A model generated the notes under the pieces. The model saw only the letters and a list, made by a program, of their open reading frames with translations. It searched no databases and was not told the origin of the DNA. Positions 38,067 through 46,442 of a stretch of 64,000 bases of DNA are shown piece after piece (within the stretch, counting starts at the first letter, position 1; every line of letters starts with the position of its first letter). Position numbers and translations under genes: made by a program. This stretch comes from Accumulibacter sp. GTDB lineage: Bacteria; Pseudomonadota; Gammaproteobacteria; Burkholderiales; Rhodocyclaceae. The stretch covers positions 930,001 through 994,000 of the forward strand of contig NZ_JAZKUG010000001.1 in the NCBI RefSeq assembly GCF_036625195.1, written 5' to 3'.

Positions 38067-38100
38067 CGAAGGGGACTGGATCCGGCGCCAGTCCCCTTCG
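38067..38100 (-). terminator. Hairpin terminator after degP
   Basis: A perfect 13-bp stem (CGAAGGGGACTGG / CCAGTCCCCTTCG) around an 8-base loop, 15 bases past the degP stop on the minus strand. There is no clear U-tract, so termination may be weak or factor-assisted. Confidence 0.6.
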
Positions 38101-38114
38101 TTCGGCGATCCGGC

Positions 38115-39581
38115 CTAGCCCAGTTCGACGGGGATGAAGATCCGGGCGTTGCCGCGGTCGACCAGGACAGCGATGCGCTTGCCGGCCTTGTTGATCAGCT
38201 CGCGCAACTGTTCCGTACTGGAGATCGCCTCGCCGTTGACCGCGACGACGATGTCACCCGGCTTGATGCCTGCCCTGGCCGCTGCGCCGGTGACGTTCTG
38301 CACGACGACGCCGTTGCCGACATCGGAGCGCCGCTGCTCTTCCGGGGTGAGCGGGCGTACCGCCACGCCGAGGCGACCCTTGCCGGCTTCGGGGGTGTCG
38401 TTGCTCGCCACCTGCTCATCGGCGAACTTGCCGACCTCGACATCGAACGGACGCGTTTCGCCCTTGCGCCAGACCTGCAGCTTCGCCTGCTCGCCCGGCT
38501 TCATCGACGAGACGATCGCCGGCAGCTCATTCGAGGAAGCAATCTCCTTGCCGTTGATCGACAGGATGACGTCACCCGGCTCGAGACCGGCCTTCGCCGC
38601 AGGACTGCCCTTTTCCACCGACCCGACCAGGGCTCCGGCGGGCTTCTTGAGGCCGAAGGAGTCGGCGAGCGACTGATTGACCTCCTGGATCGCAACGCCA
38701 AGCCGGCCGCGCTGTACCTTGCCATGGGTGACGATCTGTCTTTCGACGTTCATCGCAACCTCGATCGGGATCGCGAACGAGAGTCCCTGATAGCCGCCAC
38801 TGCGCGAGTAGATCTGCGAGTTGATGCCGATCACCTCGCCCGCCATGTTGAACAGCGGCCCGCCCGAGTTGCCGGGATTCACCGCGACGTCGGTCTGGAT
38901 GAACGGCACGTAGCTGCCGTCGGGCAGGGAGCGCGAGAAGGCCGAGACGATGCCGGCACTGGCGCTGCTCTCGAAGCCGAAGGGCGAACCGATGGCGAGG
39001 ACCCATTCACCGACGCGGGTGTTGCTGGCCGAGCCGATGCGGACTGCCGGCAGATCGCTGGCGTCGATCTTGAGAACGGCGACGTCGCTGGCGGTATCGA
39101 GGCCAAGTACCTTGGCCTTGAATTCGCGCTTGTCGGTCAGCTTGACGATGACCTCCTCGGCGCCATCGACGACGTGGGCATTGGTGAGAATCGTGCCATC
39201 CGGACTGACGATGAAGCCTGAACCGAGGCCGCGAGCGGGTGCATCGCCCCGGTTGTGCGGGGCGCCGTAGCGGCGGAGGAAGTCCGGGATCGAGTCGTCC
39301 TCGTCAAATTGCGGCGATCCGGGTCCGCGCGCGCCTGCCTTGCGCGTACCGGATACGCTGATATTGACCACGGACGCACTGTTGCGCGCAACGATGCCAC
39401 TCATGTCGGGCAATGCGGCGCCGGCAACCGCGACCGGCTGGTTGATCGCTGCGGGAAGCGTGACCTGCGCCGCGGGGGCCGGCGATGCGGGGGCGTTGGC
39501 ATGGCCGATCGTGTAGGCGCCGGTCAGTGCCGCGACGACCGCGGCTGCGCCCGCGGTCAGCTTGAGCTTGTTTGGGTTCAT
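38115..39581 (-). CDS. degP: Periplasmic serine protease/chaperone DegP (DegQ/MucD type)
   Basis: The 488-residue HtrA protein has an N-terminal signal/anchor. The trypsin-like domain carries His in ILTNAHVVDGA (around residue 136), Asp in LDTASDVAVLK and Ser in VNPGNSGGPLFN (around 240). Two PDZ domains follow (VQRGRLGVAIQEV and AGKGRLGVAVRPL). It degrades or refolds misfolded envelope proteins. AGGAG upstream of ATG 39581 fixes the start. A CTTAAG direct repeat about 70 bases upstream looks like a response-regulator box, and a 13-bp hairpin follows the stop. Confidence 0.92.
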   Translation of the reverse strand: MNPNKLKLTAGAAAVVAALTGAYTIGHANAPASPAPAAQVTLPAAINQPVAVAGAALPDMSGIVARNSASVVNISVSGTRKAGARGPGSPQFDEDDSIPDFLRRYGAPHNRGDAPARGLGSGFIVSPDGTILTNAHVVDGAEEVIVKLTDKREFKAKVLGLDTASDVAVLKIDASDLPAVRIGSASNTRVGEWVLAIGSPFGFESSASAGIVSAFSRSLPDGSYVPFIQTDVAVNPGNSGGPLFNMAGEVIGINSQIYSRSGGYQGLSFAIPIEVAMNVERQIVTHGKVQRGRLGVAIQEVNQSLADSFGLKKPAGALVGSVEKGSPAAKAGLEPGDVILSINGKEIASSNELPAIVSSMKPGEQAKLQVWRKGETRPFDVEVGKFADEQVASNDTPEAGKGRLGVAVRPLTPEEQRRSDVGNGVVVQNVTGAAARAGIKPGDIVVAVNGEAISSTEQLRELINKAGKRIAVLVDRGNARIFIPVELG

Positions 39582-39649
39582 GGCGTTCTCCTGGGTGAGT
39601 TCCGGGCAGGCACGATGCCCGCCGACGGGAGAAGCATGCCTGGGCAAGA

Positions 39650-39666
39650 CTTAAGGCCGACTTAAG
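39650..39666 (-). promoter_or_regulatory. PmrA/QseB-like direct-repeat box upstream of degP
   Basis: CTTAAG (39650-39655) and CTTAAG (39661-39666) are separated by five bases, so they repeat every 11 bp. This is the spacing and half-site of PmrA/QseB-type OmpR-family regulators (CTTAA-N5-CTTAA). It lies about 70 bases before the degP start codon. Regulator identity is inference. Confidence 0.5.
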
Positions 39667-39870
39667 GGCAACTGCCGCCGACCGGAGCAGCTGCCTGCAC
39701 CAGTCCGGCGCGATCGCCACCACGAGCCTCGCGCCGCAGCCGTTGCCGCTCGGCACACGGCCGGCGATGCCCGTCGCACTGCCGTGCCGGTGAACACGCC
39801 CTGCCGACGAAGAGGGCGTCTGACGCGACCAAATGTGAATTGGTCCGCCGCCGGCGCTTGCCCTGTTGGC

Positions 39871-39876
39871 TATAAT
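39871..39876 (+). promoter_or_regulatory. Putative -10 element for the RTX protein gene
   Basis: A consensus TATAAT about 95 bases before ATG 39972. I see no matching -35 at normal spacing. Confidence 0.35.
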
Positions 39877-39971
39877 GGCATGCAAAACTTTCGCGATGCC
39901 ATGGGCAATCCGGCGTCGTGGTCGGAGCGTACTCATCCTTCCCGCCAACCTGTCCATTCGAGGAGTCCACA

Positions 39972-42900
39972 ATGCCCACCAGCTCAGGTGTCAGGTCGTA
40001 CAGCCTGGTCACTGCTCCCGCTTACGGCGTCACCGGGACCGGTCTCGACCAGATCGTCGAGTACATCCATCGCGACCCAGGTCTTGCCGGGGCGATCGAC
40101 GGGAAGGACATCCGGGCCGGTGCCCAGGCCGCCAGCGGCTTGAACCAGTTGATCGTGCAGGCAGCCAAGGCGACGGGTGCGGCTGCCGACAAGCTGTTCA
40201 CGGTTGCCGAAGTCATCGCGATGAATGCCTATCTCCGCAGCAACTTCCAGACGGAATGGACACTGCTGCATGGTGATGACGAGGCGGGTTCGGAGACCGG
40301 TTTTCACCGGGTACAGGACGATGGTGGAAGCACCAGGTATCGTGGCGACAAGCTGATCGACACGGTGGCCGACGGCATCTACCACCTGGGGTTCGAAATT
40401 CGCGACGCTCGTTTCCTCAACGAGGACGGCGATCCCAATGCATCGGTCGGGCGGGTGGCCGAATGGCTGACGCAGTTCTATACGGACCATTCGACGAGCG
40501 GTACCGGGCTGGACCGGATCGCCGACCTGGTCATGGCGGATGCCGGACTCGATCGCCGCATCGGTGACGCGCAGATCGCTGCCGGTGCCGATGCGGCCAA
40601 TGGCCTCAACCTGATGCTGCGTGACGCCCTGTCGGCGACCGGTGTCGCCCGCGATGACTGGATTTCCGTCCAGGATGTCGTCGCCCTGAACGGGTACCTG
40701 CGGGCGGATGCCGGGCGTCTTGCCGAATGGACGCGTCTGCACGGGGACGACGAGAGGTGCCTGGAAACCGGTTTCCACAAGGTCCAGAACGACGGCGCGA
40801 CAGCGACCTTTTTCGGCGAGAACCTGGTAAACACCGTTGCCGACGGCATCTATCACCTTGGCTTCAGGATCAGGGACGGTCACCTGCTCAACGAGGACGG
40901 CGATCGAAACGCTTCATTGTCGGACGTCGCCGACTGGCTCAACTATTTCCTCACGGATGCATCCAGGACCGGCACCGGCCTCGACCGCATCGTCGATATC
41001 ATCAAGAGCGATCACGGCCTGGCGCGCCAAACCGACGCAGGTGACATCAACCAGGGGGCAAAGGCCGCCGACGCGCTGAACCAGATCATCGTCGACCTGA
41101 TTGGCCGAACCGGGGCCCACGCCGACGGCTGGATCACGGTAGAGGAACTGACCGAGATCAACCGCCTGATCCGTGGCAATGCGACCCTGCTCAAGCGCTG
41201 GACCGATCTGCACGGCGATGACGAAGGCGACCAGGTGAGTGGCTATCACTTTGTCCAGGGCAACGGCGCCACGACCAGGTTCTTCGGCCAGAACCTCGTC
41301 GATACCGTTGGCGACGGCATCTATCACCTGGGTTTCGAGATCCGCGACGGTCGCTTCTTGAACGAGGATGGGGATGCGAATGCGTCGCTGTCGGATGTCG
41401 CCACCTGGCTCAATTTCTTCTACGGACAGGCGGCGATCGTTCTCGGTGACGAGGCAGCCAACACGATCAATGGCGACGAACGCGCCGAGCAGCTCAACGC
41501 CGGCGGTGGAAACGACAGCATCTCGGCCGGCGGCGGCAACGATCTCGTCTATGGAGGCTGGGGAAGCGACAGCGTCCGGGGAGGCGAGGGCAACGACCTG
41601 ATCTACGGCGGTTCGGGCAACGACAACCTGGAGGGTGGCTTTGGTGACGATACCTTCCGCGTCGCCGGCTTCTCTGGTTGTGGTTTTGAGGGTTACGACC
41701 GTTACGATGGCGGCGCCGGGAAGGACCGCATCGTCGCCTACGGCGGCAAGGTCGATATCGGTCTGGCGGCCTTCGGGCCGGCGAACGGCATCGAGATCGT
41801 CGATGCCTCGGGCACCGGCGGCGCGGTGCGGCTGCTTGGCGACTGGAACGACAACCTGCTCGACTTCAGCGCCACGTCCTTCATCGGCAAGCTGGGCATC
41901 GATGGCGGTGGCGGCCGGGACACGATCATCGGCAGTGCCGGCGACGACAGCATCGAAGGTGGCGGTTGGGGCGACCAGACGCTGTCGGGTGGCGAAGGCA
42001 ACGACGTGCTGCACGGCGGGACGGGCACCGACAGGCTCGCGGGCGGTGGTGGCGGCGATACCTTCCGGGTCACCGGCAACGTCGGCAGCGCTTTCGAGGG
42101 CTACGACCGTTACGATGGCGGCGCCGGGAAGGACCGCATCGTCGCCTACGGCAGCAAGGTCGATATCGGTCTGGCGGCCTTCGGGCCGGCAAACGGCATC
42201 GAGATCGTCGATGCCTCGGGCTCCGGCGGCGCGGTGCGGCTGCTTGGCGACTGGAACGACAACCTGCTCGACTTCAGCGCCACGTCCTTCATCGGCAAGC
42301 TGGGCATCGATGGCGGTGGCGGCCGGGACACGATCATCGGCAGTGCCGGCGACGACAGCATCGAAGGTGGCAGTTGGGGCGACCAGACGCTGTCGGGTGG
42401 CGAAGGCAACGACGTGCTGCACGGCGGGACGGGCACCGACAGGCTCGCGGGCGGTGGTGGCGGCGACACCTTCCGGGTCACCGGCAACGTCGGCAGTGGT
42501 TTCGAGGGCTACGACCGTTATGATGGCGGCGCCGGGAAGGACCGCATCGTCGCCTACGGCGGCAAGGTCGATATCGGTCTGGCGGCCTTCGGGCCGGCAA
42601 ACGGCATCGAGATCGTCGATGCCTCGGGCACCGGCGGCGCGGTGCGGCTGCTTGGCGACTGGAACGACAACCTGCTCGACTTCAGCGCCACGTCCTTCAT
42701 CGGCAGGCTGAGCATCGATGGCGGTGGCGGCCGGGACACGATCATCGGCAGCGCCGGCGACGACAGCATCGAAGGTGGCAGTTGGGGCGACCAGACGCTG
42801 TCGGGTGGCGAAGGCAACGACGTGCTGCACGGCGGGACGGGCACCGACAGGCTCGCGGGCGGTGGTGGCGGCGACACCTTCCGGGTCACCGGCAACGTCG

Positions 42901-43469
42901 GCAGTGGTTTCGAGGGCTACGACCGTTACGATGGCGGCGCCGGGGAGGACCGCATCGTCGCCTACGGCGGCAAGGTCGATATCGGTCTGGCGGCCTTCGG
43001 GCCGACAAACGGCATCGAGATCGTCGATGCCTCGGGCACCGGCGGCGCGGTGCGGCTGCTTGGCGACTGGAACGACAACCTGCTCGACTTCAGCGCCACG
43101 TCCTTCATCGGCAAGCTGAGCATCGATGGCGGTGGCGGCCGGGACACGATCATCGGATCGGCTGCTGGCGATGCAATCTTCGGCGGTCATGGCGCAGATG
43201 TCCTCGCTGGTCGAGGTGGCAACGACACGATCGCCGGCGGCAGTGGGACGGATAGCTTCGTCTTCGGCAACGCGGGGGGTCGTGATGTCGTCACCGACTT
43301 CCAGGACGGGGTCGACCATCTCGACTTTCACGGCACGGGTCTTGGCGGCTTCAAGAGCCTGAAGATCGTCGCCACGGACAATGGTGCGTTGATCAGCTGG
43401 GATGCCAACGAGGTGCTGCTGGTTGGGGTCAAGGCTGCCGACCTGGGCGCCTCCGACTTCACCTTCTGA
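39972..43469 (+). CDS. RTX (hemolysin-type Ca2+-binding) secreted repeat protein
   Basis: The 1165-residue acidic protein has no Sec signal. Residues ~20-485 are three copies of a ~157-residue domain: it starts TGTGLDRIVD, has GA.AA..LN in the middle, LHGDDE..ETGFH, then TVADGIYHLGF and LNEDGD.NAS. I do not recognise this domain. RTX nonapeptides (GGEGNDLIYGGSGNDNLEGG) follow. Next come near-identical 136-residue repeats that each end in RTX motifs. The C terminus (DVVTDFQDGVDHLDF ... DLGASDFTF) is a typical type I secretion tail. AGGAG precedes ATG 39972. No type I secretion genes lie in the window. Confidence 0.85.
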   Translation: MPTSSGVRSYSLVTAPAYGVTGTGLDQIVEYIHRDPGLAGAIDGKDIRAGAQAASGLNQLIVQAAKATGAAADKLFTVAEVIAMNAYLRSNFQTEWTLLHGDDEAGSETGFHRVQDDGGSTRYRGDKLIDTVADGIYHLGFEIRDARFLNEDGDPNASVGRVAEWLTQFYTDHSTSGTGLDRIADLVMADAGLDRRIGDAQIAAGADAANGLNLMLRDALSATGVARDDWISVQDVVALNGYLRADAGRLAEWTRLHGDDERCLETGFHKVQNDGATATFFGENLVNTVADGIYHLGFRIRDGHLLNEDGDRNASLSDVADWLNYFLTDASRTGTGLDRIVDIIKSDHGLARQTDAGDINQGAKAADALNQIIVDLIGRTGAHADGWITVEELTEINRLIRGNATLLKRWTDLHGDDEGDQVSGYHFVQGNGATTRFFGQNLVDTVGDGIYHLGFEIRDGRFLNEDGDANASLSDVATWLNFFYGQAAIVLGDEAANTINGDERAEQLNAGGGNDSISAGGGNDLVYGGWGSDSVRGGEGNDLIYGGSGNDNLEGGFGDDTFRVAGFSGCGFEGYDRYDGGAGKDRIVAYGGKVDIGLAAFGPANGIEIVDASGTGGAVRLLGDWNDNLLDFSATSFIGKLGIDGGGGRDTIIGSAGDDSIEGGGWGDQTLSGGEGNDVLHGGTGTDRLAGGGGGDTFRVTGNVGSAFEGYDRYDGGAGKDRIVAYGSKVDIGLAAFGPANGIEIVDASGSGGAVRLLGDWNDNLLDFSATSFIGKLGIDGGGGRDTIIGSAGDDSIEGGSWGDQTLSGGEGNDVLHGGTGTDRLAGGGGGDTFRVTGNVGSGFEGYDRYDGGAGKDRIVAYGGKVDIGLAAFGPANGIEIVDASGTGGAVRLLGDWNDNLLDFSATSFIGRLSIDGGGGRDTIIGSAGDDSIEGGSWGDQTLSGGEGNDVLHGGTGTDRLAGGGGGDTFRVTGNVGSGFEGYDRYDGGAGEDRIVAYGGKVDIGLAAFGPTNGIEIVDASGTGGAVRLLGDWNDNLLDFSATSFIGKLSIDGGGGRDTIIGSAAGDAIFGGHGADVLAGRGGNDTIAGGSGTDSFVFGNAGGRDVVTDFQDGVDHLDFHGTGLGGFKSLKIVATDNGALISWDANEVLLVGVKAADLGASDFTF
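41688..43155 (+). repeat. 408-bp in-frame tandem repeats within the RTX gene
   Basis: The unit beginning GAGGG(T/C)TACGACCGTTA starts at 41688, 42096, 42504 and 42912, an exact 408-bp period. The first three copies are full length; the fourth is cut after about 244 bp, where it runs into a different RTX block. Copies differ at only scattered positions, e.g. GGCGGTTGG versus GGCAGTTGG and AAGCTGGGC versus AGGCTGAGC. Each unit encodes 136 residues (EGYDRYDGGAGKDRIVAYGG...), so length changes would stay in frame. Confidence 0.9.
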
Positions 43470-43684
43470 TCCCACCGGCAGTCGTTCTTCCCTTCTTCGG
43501 CTTTGAGGGGCAGCGCGTTGAGTTGGCGTCGGCGGCCCTGGCCGAACTTCAGAGCCGTTCGCACAGGGTCCTTGTCTCCGCGAACGATGGCCTGACTGAT
43601 CGTTACGGCAGCGGCCTGCCGCTGGCAGAAGCCTTCGACCGTCAGGAACGCGAATTGGCCTCAAGCATGCGGCAGGCCATCGCT

Positions 43685-43712
43685 TTGCCCTCGCCGAGCG
43701 AAAGCGTATGAT
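43685..43712 (+). promoter_or_regulatory. Putative promoter of the toxin-antitoxin operon
   Basis: TTGCCC (43685-43690) and TATGAT (43707-43712) are 16 bases apart, 41 bases before the antitoxin ATG. A short inverted repeat, GCAC-GTTTT-GTGC (43725-43737), lies just downstream where an autorepressing antitoxin could bind. Confidence 0.5.
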
Positions 43713-43753
43713 GTACAGAATACTGCACGTTTTGTGCGTCTACGGAGACTGCC

Positions 43754-44044
43754 ATGGGAATTTCCGCCGGTGACGTGATCCCGCTTTCGACCGCCCGCGC
43801 CAACTTCTCCGAACTGGCCGAAGAGGTCAAGGCCGGTGCCGAGAAGATCATCACCAAGAACGGTGAAAGCTATATCGCGCTGATCGACGCGCAGCGACTG
43901 GACTATTACCACCAACTGGAGCGTGAGCGCATTCACCTGCTGCTGATCGACGAGGCATCGAAAGGGCTCGACGATGTGGCCGCCGGCAAGGTGAAGGATG
44001 CCCGTAGCGCAATCACTGCCCTCAAACGTCGCCGCAGCACCTGA
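43754..44044 (+). CDS. Phd/YefM-type antitoxin
   Basis: The 96-residue protein has the Phd/YefM N-terminal DNA-binding fold: IPLSTARANFSELAEEVKAG, followed by EKIITKNGESYIALIDAQRL, the usual 'NG.p.avLv' block. The charged helical C terminus would bind and neutralise the toxin. GGAG precedes ATG 43754. The toxin gene follows after 17 bases. Confidence 0.82.
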   Translation: MGISAGDVIPLSTARANFSELAEEVKAGAEKIITKNGESYIALIDAQRLDYYHQLERERIHLLLIDEASKGLDDVAAGKVKDARSAITALKRRRST

Positions 44045-44061
44045 CGGATCGGGTACTGCCC

Positions 44062-44451
44062 ATGGCGAAAAAGCCTGTTATCCAGTTCACCGTCAACTTC
44101 GAGCGCAATCTTGAGGAGATCGAGCGTTTCCTCATCGCGGCCGAAGCACCCAAGGCATTCGACGAACTGCTGGATGAGCTACTGGAGACGGTGATTCCGA
44201 ATCTGGAACAGTTTCCCGAAATGGGGCGGCCATTTCTGCGACAACGGGTTCGGTCGGTCGAGGTGACGAATGCCGTTGCCGCGTTAAGCGAGAAGCTGGC
44301 CGCGTTGACGCCTGAAACCGATGCGATTCGGGAGTACGTGCTCAAGCACTACCTGGTGCTCTACGCGCTGATTGGCGCAACGATCTACTTGCTGGCTATC
44401 CGGCATCAGCGGCAGCTGTCCTTCGATTTCGCAGGACATTGGGGACCGTAG
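44062..44451 (+). CDS. ParE/RelE-superfamily toxin
   Basis: The 129-residue protein has the ParE-type core: two N-terminal helices (VNFERNLEEIERFLIAAE, then LLETVIPNLEQFPEMGRPF) and the C-terminal beta hairpin (IREYVLKHYLVLYALIGATI, then YLLAIRHQRQLSFDF). About 25 extra residues lie between helix 2 and the first core strand (RQRVRSVEVTNAVAALSEKL), making it longer than the ~100-residue norm. ParE toxins poison DNA gyrase and RelE toxins cleave mRNA; the target here is not determined. It pairs with the upstream antitoxin. Confidence 0.8.
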   Translation: MAKKPVIQFTVNFERNLEEIERFLIAAEAPKAFDELLDELLETVIPNLEQFPEMGRPFLRQRVRSVEVTNAVAALSEKLAALTPETDAIREYVLKHYLVLYALIGATIYLLAIRHQRQLSFDFAGHWGP

Positions 44452-44510
44452 GACCATGCCATCGTACCATCTGGCATAAGCATCCAGGAACATGGCTCCA
44501 AGGGGGACAG

Positions 44511-44600
44511 CTGAAAGCGACTGAAGCAATCCTGCGCAAATTTCTGAAGAAATCGCCTCAGTTCGTCATCCCGATTTATCGGCGCAGCAGTACGGCATCG
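44511..44600 (+). pseudogene. N-terminal remnant of a DUF262 (GmrSD-type) gene
   Basis: After AAGGGGGA, codons from CTG 44511 read LKATEAILRKFLKKSPQFVI then PIYRR. This is the characteristic opening of DUF262 proteins (MxAxExxLxxFLKxxxQFxIPIYQRxYSW), which are nuclease/NTPase components of type IV restriction-like systems. The ancestral ATG appears to have become CTG, and the frame loses similarity right after IPIYRR, so only the first ~27 codons survive. Confidence 0.5.
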
Positions 44601-44647
44601 ACGATCATCCCTTCCTCGCCGCAGGTCTTGTTGCTGCTTTTCAGCGT

Positions 44648-45259
44648 CTATTCGACACTATCGGAGAACGCCAAGAGCCGTTCGCAATAGCGCGCGATGA
44701 GGTCGACCTCGAGATTGACCCGGCTGCCTGGAGCCAGCCGGCCGAGCGTCGTCGCCGCGAGGGTGTGGGGAATGAGGTTGATGCTGAAGCTCGCGCCATC
44801 GACGCTGTTGGTCGTCAGGCTGACGCCGTCGACGGTGACCGAGCCCTTGCGCGCGATGTACCGGGCAAGCGCCTCGGGAGCGCGGATGTCGAGCCGGCGG
44901 TTGTCGCCGACGGCATCGAAGCGCAGCACCTCGCCAACGCCGTCGACATGACCGGAGACGAGGTGACCGCCAAGTCGGTCGGCAAGCCGCAGCGCCTTCT
45001 CCAGGTTGACCGGGCCACCGGCCTGCGCCAGACCGACGGTGCAGTCCAGCGTCTCGGGCGACACGTCGACCGCGAACGATTCGCCGGCAAGCTCGACCAC
45101 GGTCAGGCAGACGCCGTTGCAGGCGATCGAGTCACCGCGAGCCACATCGTCGAGCCCGAGCCCGCCGGCGTCGATGTTCAGCCGAACGGTTGCCGCACCG
45201 TCGCCGCGGGGCGTGATGGCGGTGATCCGACCGACCGCTGCGATGATTCCTGAAAACAT
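44648..45259 (-). CDS. ribE: Riboflavin synthase alpha chain
   Basis: The 203-residue protein has two lumazine-binding repeats. The first opens MFSGIIAAVGRI and holds GDSIACNGVCLTVVEL. The second has LGGHLVSGHVDGVGEV, GSVTVDGVSLT and SINLIPHTLAATTLG. It dismutates two 6,7-dimethyl-8-ribityllumazine molecules to riboflavin. The conserved N-terminal MFSGI fixes the start, with GAGGT upstream. It is alone here, not in a rib operon, and no FMN riboswitch precedes it. Confidence 0.95.
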   Translation of the reverse strand: MFSGIIAAVGRITAITPRGDGAATVRLNIDAGGLGLDDVARGDSIACNGVCLTVVELAGESFAVDVSPETLDCTVGLAQAGGPVNLEKALRLADRLGGHLVSGHVDGVGEVLRFDAVGDNRRLDIRAPEALARYIARKGSVTVDGVSLTTNSVDGASFSINLIPHTLAATTLGRLAPGSRVNLEVDLIARYCERLLAFSDSVE

Positions 45260-45283
45260 CCGGGTGACCTCGAAGAAGGGATG

Positions 45284-45307
45284 AAAAAGGCCGCGGCGTA
45301 GGCGGCC
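45284..45307 (-). terminator. Rho-independent terminator after the second AI-2E-type permease gene
   Basis: On the minus strand GGCCGC-CTACGCC-GCGGCC is followed directly by TTTTT (the AAAAA at 45284-45288). It lies between the permease stop and ribE, separating the two transcripts. Confidence 0.75.
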
Positions 45308-45320
45308 GCAGACGACGGCA

Positions 45321-46442
45321 TCAGGCCTCCGGCTGCCCGGTCACCGGCGGGCGATGCACCGTCGCGGGAGACCTGCCGACCTCGCGCGGCACCTCGTTGA
45401 TCCAGGCCTCTAGCAGCGTGTAGGCGACTGCCAGGACGACCGGGCCGACGAAGAGACCGACCAGTCCGAAGGCCAGCATGCCGCCGATCACCCCGGCGAG
45501 GATCAGCAGCAGCGGCAGGTCGGCTCCCTGACGGATCAGCAGCGGACGCAGGAAGTTGTCCATGGTGCCGACGAAAACCGTCCACACCAGGAGGAAGCTT
45601 CCCCAGCCGGTCTGGTCGCCCCAGTACAGCCAGACCACGGCCGGCGCCAGGACCAGCGTCGGACCGAGCTGCGCGATGCAGAACATGAACATGACGGCGG
45701 TCAGGACCGGCGCGAACGGCACACCGGCGATGGCCAGCCCGATACCGCCGAGCAGCGACTGGACGATGGCGGTGACGCCTACGCCAAGGGCGACCGCACG
45801 TGCCGCCTGGCCGGCGAGAATGACCGCGCCCTCGCCGCGTTCGCCGGCGAGGCGATAGCCGAAGCGGCGAACACCCCTCGCCGCCTTCTCGCCGGAAGCA
45901 TAGAGGACGGCGGCGAGGGCGACGGTGAGCAGGAACTGCACGAAGACCAGTCCGAAACTGCCGATCTCGCTGACGAACCAGCGCGTCAGGTTGGCCGCGT
46001 AGGGTGCGACCTTGCTTGCCAGCTCGGCGGAGCCGGTCGCGGCGACCTGCCGCCACGCGTGCTCGAGCCGCCCGCCGACCAACGGCAGTTCGCCGACCCA
46101 TTCCGGTGGTGCCTGAGGCACGCGCAGTCCGCTCAGCGCCTTGCCCCATTCGGCGATCTGGTCGGCGTTGTCAACGATGGTGGCGATGGCCACCGACAGG
46201 GGCACGACCAGTCCAAGGAGCACCAGGAAGGTCATCAGGATCACCGCCGGCAGACGACGATTGCCGAAAAACCGTTGCGCCCGGAGCAGCAGCGGCCACG
46301 AGGCGACAACGACCATCGTCGCCCAGATCAACGCCGGCAGGAAGGGCTGCAGGATCCACAACGATGCCGCGATGAGTACGCAAAGGAAGAGGACCGCCAG
46401 GGTCGGCCGGGCCATTTCGAAAGGCCTGTCGGTGGGGTTCAT
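45321..46442 (-). CDS. AI-2E family permease (YdiK-like)
   Basis: The 373-residue polytopic protein has the AI-2E family layout: N-terminal helices (FLCVLIAASLWILQPFLPAL), a central amphipathic segment, and a C-terminal bundle with FVGTMDNFLRPLLIRQGADL and GLVGLFVGPVVLAVAYTLLE. The DNFLRP..I..G motif is typical of the YdiK branch. Substrate unknown. A start at MARPTLAVLF, nine codons in, is also possible. It ends at a U-tract terminator. Confidence 0.85.
   Translation of the reverse strand: MNPTDRPFEMARPTLAVLFLCVLIAASLWILQPFLPALIWATMVVVASWPLLLRAQRFFGNRRLPAVILMTFLVLLGLVVPLSVAIATIVDNADQIAEWGKALSGLRVPQAPPEWVGELPLVGGRLEHAWRQVAATGSAELASKVAPYAANLTRWFVSEIGSFGLVFVQFLLTVALAAVLYASGEKAARGVRRFGYRLAGERGEGAVILAGQAARAVALGVGVTAIVQSLLGGIGLAIAGVPFAPVLTAVMFMFCIAQLGPTLVLAPAVVWLYWGDQTGWGSFLLVWTVFVGTMDNFLRPLLIRQGADLPLLLILAGVIGGMLAFGLVGLFVGPVVLAVAYTLLEAWINEVPREVGRSPATVHRPPVTGQPEA

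Larger units (their letters stand above)
39582..39971. other. Divergent intergenic region, degP / RTX gene
   Basis: About 390 bases without a gene. It holds a CTTAAG direct repeat on the degP side (39650-39666) and a TATAAT hexamer on the RTX side (39871-39876). Confidence 0.6.

Noticed and set aside
41688..43155. CRISPR-like array from regular repeats
   Set aside because: Repeat unit is 408 bp, contiguous, in frame and coding; no spacers or cas genes.
40914..43664. 916-codon frame antisense to the RTX gene
   Set aside because: Repeats in the product simply mirror the 408-bp repeats; no start signal or domain.
43505..43711. Small ORF between the RTX gene and the antitoxin
   Set aside because: No ATG with a ribosome-binding site and no recognised domain; its end overlaps the likely toxin-antitoxin promoter. 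Could be a relic, but support is too thin.
45260..45320. FMN riboswitch before ribE
   Set aside because: Only about 60 bases, taken up by the upstream gene's terminator hairpin and a ribosome-binding site; no conserved riboswitch core.
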